A stretch of DNA of 64,000 nucleotides from Actinomyces oris. Lineage in GTDB: Bacteria > Actinomycetota > Actinomycetes > Actinomycetales > Actinomycetaceae. A program made the position numbers and the translations under genes. This document shows positions 17,662-26,815 of this stretch, piece after piece. The notes below the pieces were generated by a model. The model saw only the letters and a list, made by a program, of their open reading frames with translations, made no database searches and had not been told where the DNA came from. The stretch spans positions 1-64,000 of the forward strand of contig NZ_MSGO01000032.1 in the NCBI RefSeq assembly GCF_001929375.1. Direction: 5' to 3'. Positions within the stretch are counted from its first letter, which is position 1; each line of letters starts with the position of its first letter.

Positions 17662-20634
17662 ATGACAGATGCGGCACCAGGCTCGCCCCCGCCGACCGGC
17701 GACCTCGACCACGCCTCGACGCTCACCGAGCCTCCCAGCGAGCCCCCCACCGCCGTCGCCCAGCAGGCACCTGCGGCCGCCCCGTCGGCCGCCTCCGCGC
17801 CCTCCGCGCCCTCCGCGCCCTCCGCCGAGTCGACCTCCACCTCACCGGTCGGCATCCCCGTCATCGGGGTCGCCCCAATGGCCGAGCCCGCCCCGGCCCC
17901 CGACCCCGCCACCCCCTGCTCGACGACGCTCCTGGTGGACACCACCGCGCACCGCCTGCGCCGCAACGAGGACCTGCTCGACCTGACCCTGACGCTCCTG
18001 GGCATCTTCGCCGTCCTCGTCCTGGCGATCTACGCCCGCGAGACCACCACCGGCGTCACCCAGGACGTCCAGAACGCCCTGGCGGTGGTGCTGCGCCGCA
18101 TCCTCGTCTTCCCCCTGCAGACCATTGAGGGCCTGGCCACCTTCATCGTGCCGCTGGCCGTCCTGCTGGATCGGGTCCTGCGCCGCTCCTGGCGCTCCTG
18201 CGGTCAAGCCGTCCTATCGGGGATCGCCGGCTACTCGGTCGCCGTCGCCGCGATGACCGGCCTCGTGGCCTGGGGCCCCACCGCCCTGCTCATGGGGCTG
18301 ACGGTCACCGCCTCGGGCACCGCCCAGCTGGGCGTCTCCACGGTCTTCGCCTCCATGGCCGGCCTGCTCACGGGCGCCGGCGACCGCAACAGCTCCACCG
18401 TGATGCGCTCGGGCTGGGCGGCCCTGTGGGCGGTCCTGGGTATGGCCGTCCTGCGCGGCGCCCTGACCCTGCCGGGTGCGGTGCTGTCCCTGCTGCTGGG
18501 CCGCGCCGTCGGCCTGCTGGTCCGTTACGTCTTCGGTGTGGAGGACCGCCGCGCCCACGGGGTCACGCTCGTGCGCGCCCTGCGCCGGGCCGGGATCGAC
18601 GCCGTGCGCGTGGTCCGCATGGACCGCGCCCCCGAGGCGCGCGCCTGGGTCGTCACCACCGACGCCCCCCTGGGCTACACCGAGCAGGTCCGTGAGCAGA
18701 TGCGCGAGAACCCGCTGAGCTCGCCCCCACAGGAGCCGGAGGGCCCCGAGCCCGCCACCGGGGACGTCCCCACCCCCGCCGACGAGCAGGTCGCGGACGC
18801 GACCACCGGGTCATCGAGCGCAGAAGCGGCCTCCCCCCTCGACTCGACGCCGTTGGACACGGCCGGGACCGGGAGCACGCAGACGTCGGCGGGCGCGAAC
18901 ACGATCAGACCGGCCACCGACGTCGACCTGGCCGCCGTCCTGGCCGAGGCCTCCAGCGAGGCCCTGTCCCAGGAGCGCCCCTCGGTCCACCGCATGTACG
19001 CCGTGTGGGACTCGGCCGGTGAGCGCCACAACGTCACCCTCCTCGACGCCGACCGGCAGGTGGCCGGATTCCTCTCCAACATCTGGGACCAGATCCGCGT
19101 CAAGGGCCTGTCCCCCACCCGTGACCTGTCCCTGCGCCCGGCCGCCGAGCACGCCGCCCTCATGACGATGGAGGCCCGCCGCGCCCACGTGCGCACTCCC
19201 GGCCTGCTGGGGATGGCCGAGGCCGCCGAGTCCGTGCTGCTGGTGACCGACCACGTCGTCGGCGCCCGGTCCATCAGCGACCTGGGGGCCGAGGTCGACG
19301 ACGACGTCCTGGACCAGCTGTGGAGCCAGCTCCAGCGCGCTCACGCCGCGGGGCTGGCGCACGGGAGCATCGACGCCTCGAGCGTCGTCGTCGACGAGTC
19401 CGGGCGGCTGTGGCTCCTGGACTGGGCCTCGGGCGAGACGATCTCCTCCGAGCTCTCCCGCCGCGTGGACCTGGCTCAGGCCCTGGCGCTGACGGCGCTG
19501 GCGGTCGGCGCCGAGCGGGCCATCGACGCCGCCTCCCGCTCACTGACCACCGCGCAGCTGGCCTCGATCGCCCCCATGCTTCAGCGGGTGGTGCTGCCGC
19601 GCCAGACCCGCGAGGTCATGGGGCGGCGCGGAGCGAGCCGGCAGGTCCTCCAGGATCTGCGTGACGCCCTCGTGGCACTCACCCCCACGGCCGACGCCGA
19701 GCCGGCCCGCCTCAACCGCTTCTCCACACGCACCGTCCTCATGGCCGTGGTGGCCCTCGTGGCGGTGTGGACGCTGCTGGCCCAGCTGGACTTCCAGCAG
19801 GTCTCCGCCGCCGTCTCGCAGGCCAACATCTGGTGGATGCTGGCGGCCCTGGTCTTCTCGGTGGCGACCTACGTGGGCGCCGGGCTGACGCTGGTGGCCT
19901 TCAGCCCCGAGCGGCTCTCCCTGTGGCGCTCTACCGAGGTGCACCTGGCCAGCGCCGTCGTCTCACTGGTGGCCCCGGCCGGTGTGGGCGGGGCGGCCAT
20001 CAACCTGCGCTTCCTCAACCGCAAGGGGGTGCCCACCGCGGTCGGCGTGGCCACGGTGGCCCTGGTCCAGGTGGTCCAGTTCGTCGTCACCGTGGCGCTG
20101 CTCGTGGTGCTGGCGGCCATGACCGGCCAGTCCACGGGGCTGACCCTGCCGTCTGGCTGGGTGCTGGTCGCCGCGGGCGCCGTCGTCGTGGTGGCGGCGA
20201 CCATCCTGACCATCCCCAAGGCGCGCACCTGGGCGTGGACCAAGATCGAGCCCACCTACCGCCAGGTGTGGCCGCGGCTCGTGTGGGTCATGTCCAACCC
20301 GATGCGCCTGGTCCTGGGCGTGGGCGGCGCCCTCATGCTGAGCCTGTCCTACATCCTGTCCTTCAGCGCGAGCCTGTGGTCCTTCGGCTACACGGTGCCC
20401 TTCGCGGTCCTGGCCATCACCTACCTGGCCTCCAACACGGTGGGGTCGATCGTGCCCTCCCCCGGTGGTATCGGGCCGGTCGAGCTCGCCCTGACCGCCG
20501 GGCTCGTCGCCGCCGGCGTCCCCTACGGGGTGGCACTGTCCACGGCGATCGTCTACCGCCTGGTGACCTTCTGGATCCCGATCCCGGTGGGCTGGCTCAG
20601 CCTCCAGCGCCTCCAGAAGGTCGGGGACCTGTAG
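17662..20634 (+). CDS. Flippase/LPG-synthase-type (UPF0104) membrane protein with kinase-like domain
   Basis: This 990-aa protein starts at ATG 17662. Residues 1-85 are a Pro/Ala/Ser-rich tail. Residues 100-300 hold about six TM helices and end in a cytosolic region. A soluble middle part (about 420-680) contains AHGSIDASSVVVDESGRLWLLDWASGE, which resembles the catalytic loop of APH/protein-kinase-fold proteins (HGDxxxxN and DF) but with Ser and Trp replacing key acids, so it may be a pseudokinase. The C-terminal 300 residues are the lysyl-PG synthase/UPF0104 flippase TM region (GVGGAAINLRFLNRKGVPT, then SIVPSPGGIGPVELALTAGL). It probably moves or senses a lipid or isoprenoid-linked glycan. 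It is monocistronic. Confidence 0.8.
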   Translation: MTDAAPGSPPPTGDLDHASTLTEPPSEPPTAVAQQAPAAAPSAASAPSAPSAPSAESTSTSPVGIPVIGVAPMAEPAPAPDPATPCSTTLLVDTTAHRLRRNEDLLDLTLTLLGIFAVLVLAIYARETTTGVTQDVQNALAVVLRRILVFPLQTIEGLATFIVPLAVLLDRVLRRSWRSCGQAVLSGIAGYSVAVAAMTGLVAWGPTALLMGLTVTASGTAQLGVSTVFASMAGLLTGAGDRNSSTVMRSGWAALWAVLGMAVLRGALTLPGAVLSLLLGRAVGLLVRYVFGVEDRRAHGVTLVRALRRAGIDAVRVVRMDRAPEARAWVVTTDAPLGYTEQVREQMRENPLSSPPQEPEGPEPATGDVPTPADEQVADATTGSSSAEAASPLDSTPLDTAGTGSTQTSAGANTIRPATDVDLAAVLAEASSEALSQERPSVHRMYAVWDSAGERHNVTLLDADRQVAGFLSNIWDQIRVKGLSPTRDLSLRPAAEHAALMTMEARRAHVRTPGLLGMAEAAESVLLVTDHVVGARSISDLGAEVDDDVLDQLWSQLQRAHAAGLAHGSIDASSVVVDESGRLWLLDWASGETISSELSRRVDLAQALALTALAVGAERAIDAASRSLTTAQLASIAPMLQRVVLPRQTREVMGRRGASRQVLQDLRDALVALTPTADAEPARLNRFSTRTVLMAVVALVAVWTLLAQLDFQQVSAAVSQANIWWMLAALVFSVATYVGAGLTLVAFSPERLSLWRSTEVHLASAVVSLVAPAGVGGAAINLRFLNRKGVPTAVGVATVALVQVVQFVVTVALLVVLAAMTGQSTGLTLPSGWVLVAAGAVVVVAATILTIPKARTWAWTKIEPTYRQVWPRLVWVMSNPMRLVLGVGGALMLSLSYILSFSASLWSFGYTVPFAVLAITYLASNTVGSIVPSPGGIGPVELALTAGLVAAGVPYGVALSTAIVYRLVTFWIPIPVGWLSLQRLQKVGDL

Positions 20635-20693
20635 GTCCGCCGACACTGGCCCGCCGCCTCCGTCCGGCCCGGGATGACGGGCGCTGGGGGCGC

Positions 20694-20726
20694 GCGGGCG
20701 GGCCGAGTGCACCTCGGCCCGCCCGC
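20694..20726. terminator. Strong bidirectional hairpin terminator
   Basis: A perfect 14-bp stem, GCGGGCGGGCCGAG with CTCGGCCCGCCCGC, and a 5-nt loop TGCAC lie between the convergent flippase and peptidase genes. Confidence 0.8.
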
Positions 20727-20745
20727 TGACTCGTTGGCTACGCAC

Positions 20746-22588
20746 CTACTCGTTGCCGTGGCAGGTCAGACTCTTCTTCGGCAAGGTGCCGGAGATCAGG
20801 TAGGCGTCGACGGCGTCGTTGACGCAGGAGGCGTCGCCGCCGTAGGCGGTGTGCCCGTTGCCCTCCCAGGTCAGCAGCTGGCCGGAGTCGAGCTGCTCGG
20901 CGAGGGACTTCGACCAGGCGTACGGGGTGGCCGGGTCCCCGGTGGTTCCCACCACGAGGATCGGCGCGGCACCGCGGGCGTGGATCTGCGTGGGCTTGCG
21001 GGTCGCGTTGTGCCCCCACACTGCACACCAGGTCCATGCCGACCGCGGTGTTCCCGAAGATCGGGGTCTCACGCTTGGCCTGCTCGTACTGCGCGGCCCA
21101 GGTCGTCTTGTCGCCCTCCACCGGGTAGTCCAGGCAGGTGACGGCCTGGAAGGCTCCGCCGCCGTCATCCCTCGAGGAGGAGTCCTGCCCGTCCGTGGTC
21201 GCGAAGGCCGAGCCGTCGCGGTGGTTGATGGCCTGGTCGAGGGCCTTGTTCAGGGGCTCCCAGTTCTGCTCGGTGGTGTAGAGGTACTCGCTCAGGGCGG
21301 CGACGATGTCCGAGCCGGTCACGGTGCGGTTCGGGTCCCCGGTCGGCAGGGGCGTGCTGTTGGCGGAGGCGATGAGGTCACGGACCTGCTGGACTCCGGC
21401 GTCGGTGCCGCCGCTCAGCGGGCAGCCGGCGGAGGACTGGCAGTAGTCCATGTAGGTGCGCAGTGCCTGCTCGAAGCCCTTGGCCTGCCCCAGTCCCTGC
21501 TCGGCGAGGGACAGGGAGGGGGCGATGGCGCCGTCGAGCACCATGCGGCCCGTGTTGCTGGGGAAGTTCTCAGCGAAAATGGAGGCGAGGTAGGTGCCGT
21601 AGGAGAATCCCAGGTGGTTCAGCTTCTCCTGACCGGCCAGCGCCCGCAGGATGTCGAGGTCCCGAGCCGCGGAGACGGTGTCGACGTGGTCGAGCAGGGT
21701 GGCGGGCTCGGTGTTGGAGTCGCACTGCTCGGCCAGCTCCTGGAAGGACTTCCGGGCCGACTCCGCCCACTCCTCGTAGGAGTCGCCGCCCGCGGCGGTC
21801 CCGGTAGAGGGCTCCGTTCCTGCCGACGGCGTAGCCGAGGCCGACGGCGAGGCCGTGGCCCCAGCGGAGGCGGAGGGATTGGCGGTGCTGGAGGATGAGT
21901 CGTCGTCGCTGGAGCAGGTGATGGCCGTGGAGGAGCCGACCCCGCGCGGGTCGAAGCCGATGATGTCGTAGGCACTGAGCAGATCGGGGTGAAGGCGCTG
22001 CCCGCCCGCTCGGCGAAGGAGACCCCGGAGTCTCCGGGCCACCGGGGTTGATGAACAGGGCTCCCTGCGATTGTCCACCGGTGGCGGCGCGCTTCTTCAC
22101 GGCGATCGAGATGGTCCCGCCCTTGGGGTTGGCGTAGTCGAGGGGGACGGTGATGACGGCGCAGCTGAAGGTGGCCGTATCGGTCTTCTCGGAGGAGCCG
22201 GCCGTCCCGGCCGCGCCGTCAGAGCTCGGGGCGGCGGTTGCCTGCACCGACGCCGTGGTGGTGGAGGCCGTGGAGGCACTCGCCTGGGCGGTCTTCTCCG
22301 AGTCCTTCTCCATGCCGTCGGTGGCGGTGCAGGGGTACCAGCTGACGGCCTGGCGGTAGAAGGACTCCAGACCGGAGGGAATCGGGCCCGGGACAGTGAC
22401 CGAGCCGCCCGCGGCGGGGCCGGTCCCGTCCCGCAGGCGCTCAGGCACCCGCCGACGAGGACCGCCAGGGCACCGACGCTCGTGCGACGACGGCGCGGCG
22501 CGGCTCCTGTCATCGCGGACTCCGCGGACGCCTGCGCCGCGATGGCGCGCCCTGAATCGACTGAGCGCTGCCTTACTGTTCTTGTCAT
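20746..22588 (-). pseudogene. Frameshifted lipoprotein alpha/beta-hydrolase (tripeptidyl aminopeptidase-like)
   Basis: Pieces in three frames join into one SlpD/E- or TAP-like hydrolase. The start is near ATG 22588 with a lipobox (LAVLVGGCLSAC). After about 22434 the frame changes to SYRQ-type text (ESFYRQAVSWYPCTA, then TVPLDYANPKGGTISIAV and ALFINPGGP). After two single-base losses near 22035 and 21992 it continues as SAYDIIGFDPRGVGSS with the nucleophile GFSYGTYLASIFAENFP, and after about 21018 as GHNATRKPTQI, TTGDPATPYAWS and GNGHTAYGG with the C-terminal catalytic Asp and His. Most breaks are losses of one G or C beside G/C runs. Either it is a decaying gene or the sequence has indel errors here. 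Confidence 0.75.
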
Positions 22589-22621
22589 GCGCGGCATCCT
22601 ACGAATGCACCTGTGTCCGCC

Positions 22622-22693
22622 ATGTGTTCGTAGGGTAGGTCGCGCGTTCGTACCTTTAACCCTCGAGCGCGCGACATAAGGCACGACCGCGCG
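22622..22693 (-). promoter_or_regulatory. Iterated upstream element, copy A (peptidase gene)
   Basis: The block matches copy B at 24297-24366, including the shared stretch CGTACCTTTAACCCTCGA. It is organised in units of about 20 bp ending in CGTA or ACCCT. It lies just upstream of the lipoprotein peptidase start. Confidence 0.55.
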
Positions 22694-22702
22694 GGAGCCT
22701 GG

Positions 22703-24274
22703 TCACGAGGCGAACAGGTGTGAGACCTCGCCCTTCGCGCGCCGTCCGGGAACGGTCAGGGCCAGGTGGATCGCGACGGCGAGCATCGCCGCGGCCCCTA
22801 CCCCCAGGCTGACGATGAGACCGGCATCCGTGGCGGAGCGGACCAGTGGTGCCAGGTGGGAGCGCATCCCCGCCGTCATGGCGGTGGGCCAGCCGTCCAG
22901 CGCCCGCAGCCCCTTGCCGGAGGCCACCAGGGAGATGAGACGCTCTCGATCCGCAGCCCGCCGCAGGACGCCGATCTCCGGGGTCATCGTCATCACCCTC
23001 CGGATGACGCGCTCATAGCTCACACCCATGACCGCGACCCCCATGACGATGCCGAGCTGGCGAGCGGAGGCGGAGAATCCCGAGGTCATCCCCGCGGTGT
23101 CCTCATCGGCCGAGGAGACCGCCAGCTGGTTGACGATCGTCCCGGTGGCCCCAGTGGCGGTCCCCGCCAGGACGAGCCCGGGGATGAGGACCAGCCAGGT
23201 ACTCGATCCGCGCAGGAGCATGAGCAGGCAGGAGCCGACGACGCCGCCCAGCACGATCCCCAGCAGGCTCGCCCTGGCCCCGTGGCGTCTGACCGCTCCC
23301 CCGCAGGTGGCGGCCACGATGAGGGCGGAGGCGCTGAAGGGCAGGAAGCACAGCCCGGTCTGGGCGGGGGTGAGCCGGTAGATGTTCTGCGCGTACAGGG
23401 ACAGGAAGGCCATCGGCCCGATGAGGGCCGCCTGGATGATGAAGCCGACCAGGACGCTGCCGGCGTAGGTGGGTTCGGTGAGGATCGAGACGTCGACCAT
23501 GGGACTGGCCGATCGCCTCTCGACGACGCAGAAGGCGCCGCACAGCACCGCCGAGCCGGCCAGCAGGGAGACGATCACGGGCGAGGTCCATCCCCACGTG
23601 TTGCCCTGGAGGAGCACCAGCGTGAGCGCCCCCGTCATAGCGACGCACAGTGCCGTACCCGGCCAGTCGACCTTCCTGGATACCGCCTCCGCCGCAGTGC
23701 CGCCCCGGTCCGCACCGGCCTCGGGCACCCAGCGCGATCCGAGCCAGACCGCCAGGCCCACTGGGACGTTGACCCAGAAGATCGAGCGCCAGCCCGCCGT
23801 CAGCACGAGCCCTCCGCCAATGAGCGGCCCCAGGGCAATGGCCGCACCGGAGACCGCGCCGTAGACACCGATCGCCCGCGCCCGGTCAGGGCCCGCCTGG
23901 TAGCGGTCCGAGATCATGGGGACCCCGACGCCCAGGAAGATCGCGCCACCAACCCCCTGAATGAAGCGGCTCCAGTCCAGGACACCGACCGACGGCGCCA
24001 GCGCGCAGACCAGGGAGCCGACCGCGAACAGGACAATGCCCCAGCGGAAGAGGCGCAGCCGCCCCACCGACCCGCTCAACGTCGCCGCCGACATCAGGAG
24101 TGTCCCCAGCGGCAGCGTATAGGCATTGACGACCCACTGGAGCTCGCTCAGCGACGCGCCCAGTGCGGCCCCCATGTCAGGCAGCGCGACGGAGACGACC
24201 GTGACGTCCAGGACGTTCATGAAGCTGGCGGTGCAGATCAGCAGCAAGACGAGTGTCTGCCTCACATGGCACAC
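22703..24274 (-). CDS. DHA2-family MFS multidrug efflux transporter
   Basis: This 523-aa, 14-TM proton-coupled exporter resembles EmrB/QacA-type pumps. N-terminal helices with MNVLDVTVVSVALPDMGAAL match the family's motif D1, GAIFLGVGVPMISDRY lies in the A/C region, and WRSIFWVNVPVGLAVWLGSRW is the conserved TM5-6 stretch. The start is GTG 24274, or GTG 24265, which is better spaced from AAAGG. It is intact. It lies between the two copies of an iterated element, and copy B is directly upstream, suggesting repression relieved by a ligand. The substrate is unknown; no regulator gene is adjacent. Confidence 0.9.
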   Translation of the reverse strand: MCHVRQTLVLLLICTASFMNVLDVTVVSVALPDMGAALGASLSELQWVVNAYTLPLGTLLMSAATLSGSVGRLRLFRWGIVLFAVGSLVCALAPSVGVLDWSRFIQGVGGAIFLGVGVPMISDRYQAGPDRARAIGVYGAVSGAAIALGPLIGGGLVLTAGWRSIFWVNVPVGLAVWLGSRWVPEAGADRGGTAAEAVSRKVDWPGTALCVAMTGALTLVLLQGNTWGWTSPVIVSLLAGSAVLCGAFCVVERRSASPMVDVSILTEPTYAGSVLVGFIIQAALIGPMAFLSLYAQNIYRLTPAQTGLCFLPFSASALIVAATCGGAVRRHGARASLLGIVLGGVVGSCLLMLLRGSSTWLVLIPGLVLAGTATGATGTIVNQLAVSSADEDTAGMTSGFSASARQLGIVMGVAVMGVSYERVIRRVMTMTPEIGVLRRAADRERLISLVASGKGLRALDGWPTAMTAGMRSHLAPLVRSATDAGLIVSLGVGAAAMLAVAIHLALTVPGRRAKGEVSHLFAS

Positions 24275-24296
24275 CTTTCACGCGACTAAAACACCG

Positions 24297-24366
24297 CGCG
24301 GTCGTAGGTTAGTCCTCGCGGTCGTACCTTTAACCCTCGATCTCGCGGCATAACCCTCGACCGCGT
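24297..24366 (-). promoter_or_regulatory. Iterated upstream element, copy B (MFS gene)
   Basis: CGCGGTCGTA occurs at 24297-24306 and 24317-24326, and TAACCCTCGA at 24331-24340 and 24351-24360. Each pair is exactly 20 bp apart, giving four phased units. This is a candidate binding array for a regulator encoded elsewhere. Confidence 0.6.
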
Positions 24367-24399
24367 GAGAGCGAACCCCCTGGCCCGCCCCTGCAAGCC

Positions 24400-25269
24400 T
24401 CAGGCCCCGCCGGCACGCAGGTGCCCCAGCACCTCGGCGTGGGCGGTCGGGGTTCCCACGAGGAGAGAACCGGCGCGGCGCACGTCGAAGGGCGCCCCGT
24501 CCATCCGGGTGAGGACCGCGCCGGTCTCGGCGCACAGCAGCGCACCGGCCGCAACATCCCAGGGCTGGAGCCGCGGCTGGGCGTAGACGACCGCTCCGCC
24601 CGCAGCCACCTCCGCCATCTCCAGGGCGGCCGCCCCGTAGCAGCGCATACCTCGCGAGGCCTCGATGGCCCGGCCGATACCCGTGTCCTGCGTGAGCTGG
24701 TAGTGGGCGATGAGCATGCCCTCGCTCAAGGGCAGGTCCTCCAGCCGCTCCAGCGCCCGTGGCGCCGCGGCGTCGGCGCCCGCCGACCCCATCCTGAGCG
24801 GCTGCACCCATGCGCCCCGCCCGCGGACGGCCGTGTAGAGCCGGTCGGCCACGGGGTCGGCGAGGACCGCCACCGTGGGCACGCCGTCGTCGACCAGGGC
24901 CAGGGAGATGGCCCAGTCGCGGTGGGTGGCCACGTAGTTGAGGGTCCCGTCGATGGGGTCGAGCACCCAGGCCCGCCCGCGGTAGTCCTCGAAGTCCTCG
25001 ACGCGGTGCGCCTCCTCGCCGTGGATGGGAACGCCGGTGGCCTCCAGGTGACCGGCGATGCGCTCCTCGACGCCGCGGTCGACCTGGGTGACCAGGTCGT
25101 TGCGGTGCGCCTTGGCCTCGATGCGCAGCTCCTCGCCCGGGTCCAGGGCGAAGGCGGCCGCCTGGCGGACCGCAGCCACCCCGTGGGCGAGCAGGTCCTC
25201 CAGGCAGGCCGACGACGTCGGCCCCTGTGAGGGCTTAGGTGTCACTGACCCACCACCGACAGCGCTCAT
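24400..25269 (-). CDS. Inositol monophosphatase-family phosphatase
   Basis: This 289-aa protein starts at ATG 25269, overlapping the permease stop by 4 nt (ATGA). The Mg-binding motifs are visible: GEEAHR (metal-binding Glu), WVLDPIDGTLNYV (DPIDGT) and the C-terminal LQPWDVAAGALLCAETG. Length and motif order fit IMPase/SuhB/CysQ-type enzymes, which dephosphorylate inositol phosphates or other small phosphorylated metabolites; which one cannot be told. The first 20 residues are low complexity. It is translationally coupled to a CycA-like permease, though the functional tie is unclear. Confidence 0.9.
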   Translation of the reverse strand: MSAVGGGSVTPKPSQGPTSSACLEDLLAHGVAAVRQAAAFALDPGEELRIEAKAHRNDLVTQVDRGVEERIAGHLEATGVPIHGEEAHRVEDFEDYRGRAWVLDPIDGTLNYVATHRDWAISLALVDDGVPTVAVLADPVADRLYTAVRGRGAWVQPLRMGSAGADAAAPRALERLEDLPLSEGMLIAHYQLTQDTGIGRAIEASRGMRCYGAAALEMAEVAAGGAVVYAQPRLQPWDVAAGALLCAETGAVLTRMDGAPFDVRRAGSLLVGTPTAHAEVLGHLRAGGA

Positions 25270-26735
25270 GACTGGAGCTCCTGCTGCCCGGCGAGCCGGC
25301 TGCTGTGGACGAGCCAGGCCACGCCCAGCGCCACCAGCCACAGGGGCGAGGCGAAGACCGCGATGCGGGTGTCGTGGGCCTGGGTGAGGGTCCAGATGAC
25401 GAAGGCGAAGAAGACCAGGCACAGCCAGGCCGCCGCGCGCTCACCGGGCAGGCGGAAGGCGCTGGCCTCGTGCAGCTCGGGCCGCAGCCTGAGGAAGCGC
25501 AGGTAGCTCACGACGATGACGCACCACACGAGGATGAACAGGACGCTGGCCACCGTCGTCACCGTCGTGAAGGCCGCGATGATGGACTTGGAGGTGTAGA
25601 GCAGCGGGATCGAGGTGAGTAGGAAGGCGCAGGTGACGGCCAGGGACACACCCGGCACCGAGCGGGCGGTCAGCCTGCGGAAGACGTGGGGGGCGTTGTC
25701 CGCCCAGGACAGGCCGAAGAGCATCCGGGAGGTGGAGTAGACCCCGGAGTTGGCCGACGACGCCGCGGCCGTGAGCACCACGAAGTTGACGACGCTGGCG
25801 GCCACGCCGAGCCCCGCCAGGGCGAACATGGCCACGAAGGGGCTTTCCTCGGGGTTGATCTCCTCCCACGGGGTGACGGCCATGATGGCCGCGAGCGCCC
25901 CCAGGTAGAACAGGACGATGCGCACCGGGATGGCGTTGATGGCCCGGGGCAGGGTGACCTCCGGGTCCTTGGCCTCGGCGGCCGCGGTCCCCACGAGCTC
26001 GGTGCCCACGAAGGCGAAGATGGCGATCTGGAAGGCCCCGAAGAACCCGCTCGCACCGTTGGGGAAGAGCCCGCCGCTCCAGATGTTGGAGATCTGGGCG
26101 TGGGCGCCGTTGGGCGCCGTGAACCCGCGCAGCACCATGAGGACGCCGACGACGACGAGCGCCATGATGGCCACGATCTTGATGATGGAGAACCAGAACT
26201 CGATCTCCCCGAAGGCCTTGACGGTGGCGAGGTTGAGGCCGAACAGCAGGATCACGGTGGCCACCGGCGTGATCCACAGCGGCAGGTGTGGCCACCAGTA
26301 CCTCACGTACCCGGTGATGACGATGACCTCGGCCACGGCCGTCACCAGCCAGCACACGTAGTAGGTCCAGCCCACGAAGAAGCCCGCCCACGGCCCGATG
26401 AGGTCGTGGGCGACGTCGGCGAAGGACTTGTAGGACAGGTTGGACAGCAGCACCTCGCCCAGGGCCCGCATGACCAGGAAGAGGATGGCACCGATGAGCG
26501 CGTAGACGAGGAACACACCGGGACCGGCCAGGGAGATCGTCTTCCCCGACCCCATGAACAGCCCGGTTCCGATCGCCCCGCCGATGGCGATGAGCTGGAC
26601 GTGGCGGTTGGTGAGGTGGCGCTGGAGCTGGGGCTCCGCGTCGTGGTCCACCATCTGGTCGAGGTCAGGCCGCATATGCGGCGCTGAGGACTCGGCCGCC
26701 GAGGTGGAATCGGCGGGCGTCGGCGTCTGGGGCAT
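25266..26735 (-). CDS. cycA: APC-superfamily amino acid permease, CycA-like (D-Ala/D-Ser/Gly)
   Basis: This 489-aa, 12-TM proton symporter starts at ATG 26735 with AGGAGA 4 nt upstream. Residues after 50 match the CycA type closely: NRHVQLIAIGGAIGTGLFMG, ISLAGPGVFLVYALIGAILF, LLSNLSYKSFADVAHDLIGP and later SSANSGVYSTSRMLFGLSW. Related proteins import D-alanine, D-serine and glycine, and in mycobacteria also D-cycloserine. The hydrophilic N-terminus is rich in acidic residues. It is the first gene of a two-gene unit with the phosphatase. Confidence 0.85.
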   Translation of the reverse strand: MPQTPTPADSTSAAESSAPHMRPDLDQMVDHDAEPQLQRHLTNRHVQLIAIGGAIGTGLFMGSGKTISLAGPGVFLVYALIGAILFLVMRALGEVLLSNLSYKSFADVAHDLIGPWAGFFVGWTYYVCWLVTAVAEVIVITGYVRYWWPHLPLWITPVATVILLFGLNLATVKAFGEIEFWFSIIKIVAIMALVVVGVLMVLRGFTAPNGAHAQISNIWSGGLFPNGASGFFGAFQIAIFAFVGTELVGTAAAEAKDPEVTLPRAINAIPVRIVLFYLGALAAIMAVTPWEEINPEESPFVAMFALAGLGVAASVVNFVVLTAAASSANSGVYSTSRMLFGLSWADNAPHVFRRLTARSVPGVSLAVTCAFLLTSIPLLYTSKSIIAAFTTVTTVASVLFILVWCVIVVSYLRFLRLRPELHEASAFRLPGERAAAWLCLVFFAFVIWTLTQAHDTRIAVFASPLWLVALGVAWLVHSSRLAGQQELQS

Positions 26736-26802
26736 CTTGTCTCCTGATCGTGGGTGACGCCACGAGCCTAGCGCTACCAGGTTCATCCCCGATTCACACG
26801 GG

Positions 26803-26808
26803 TAGGCT
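26803..26808 (+). promoter_or_regulatory. -10 box TAGGCT of the DUF2079 gene
   Basis: TAGGCT, 7 nt, then GTG 26816; no Shine-Dalgarno. The same hexamer precedes luxS, mtnN, the AAA gene and the response regulator at 61306. Confidence 0.5.
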
Positions 26809-26815
26809 CAGCGCC

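Noticed and set aside
26736-26815. Fluoride riboswitch for the crcB pair
   Set aside because: The crcB genes follow a DUF2079 gene with overlapping starts; no fluoride-riboswitch-like fold was recognised upstream of DUF2079 or inside its end.
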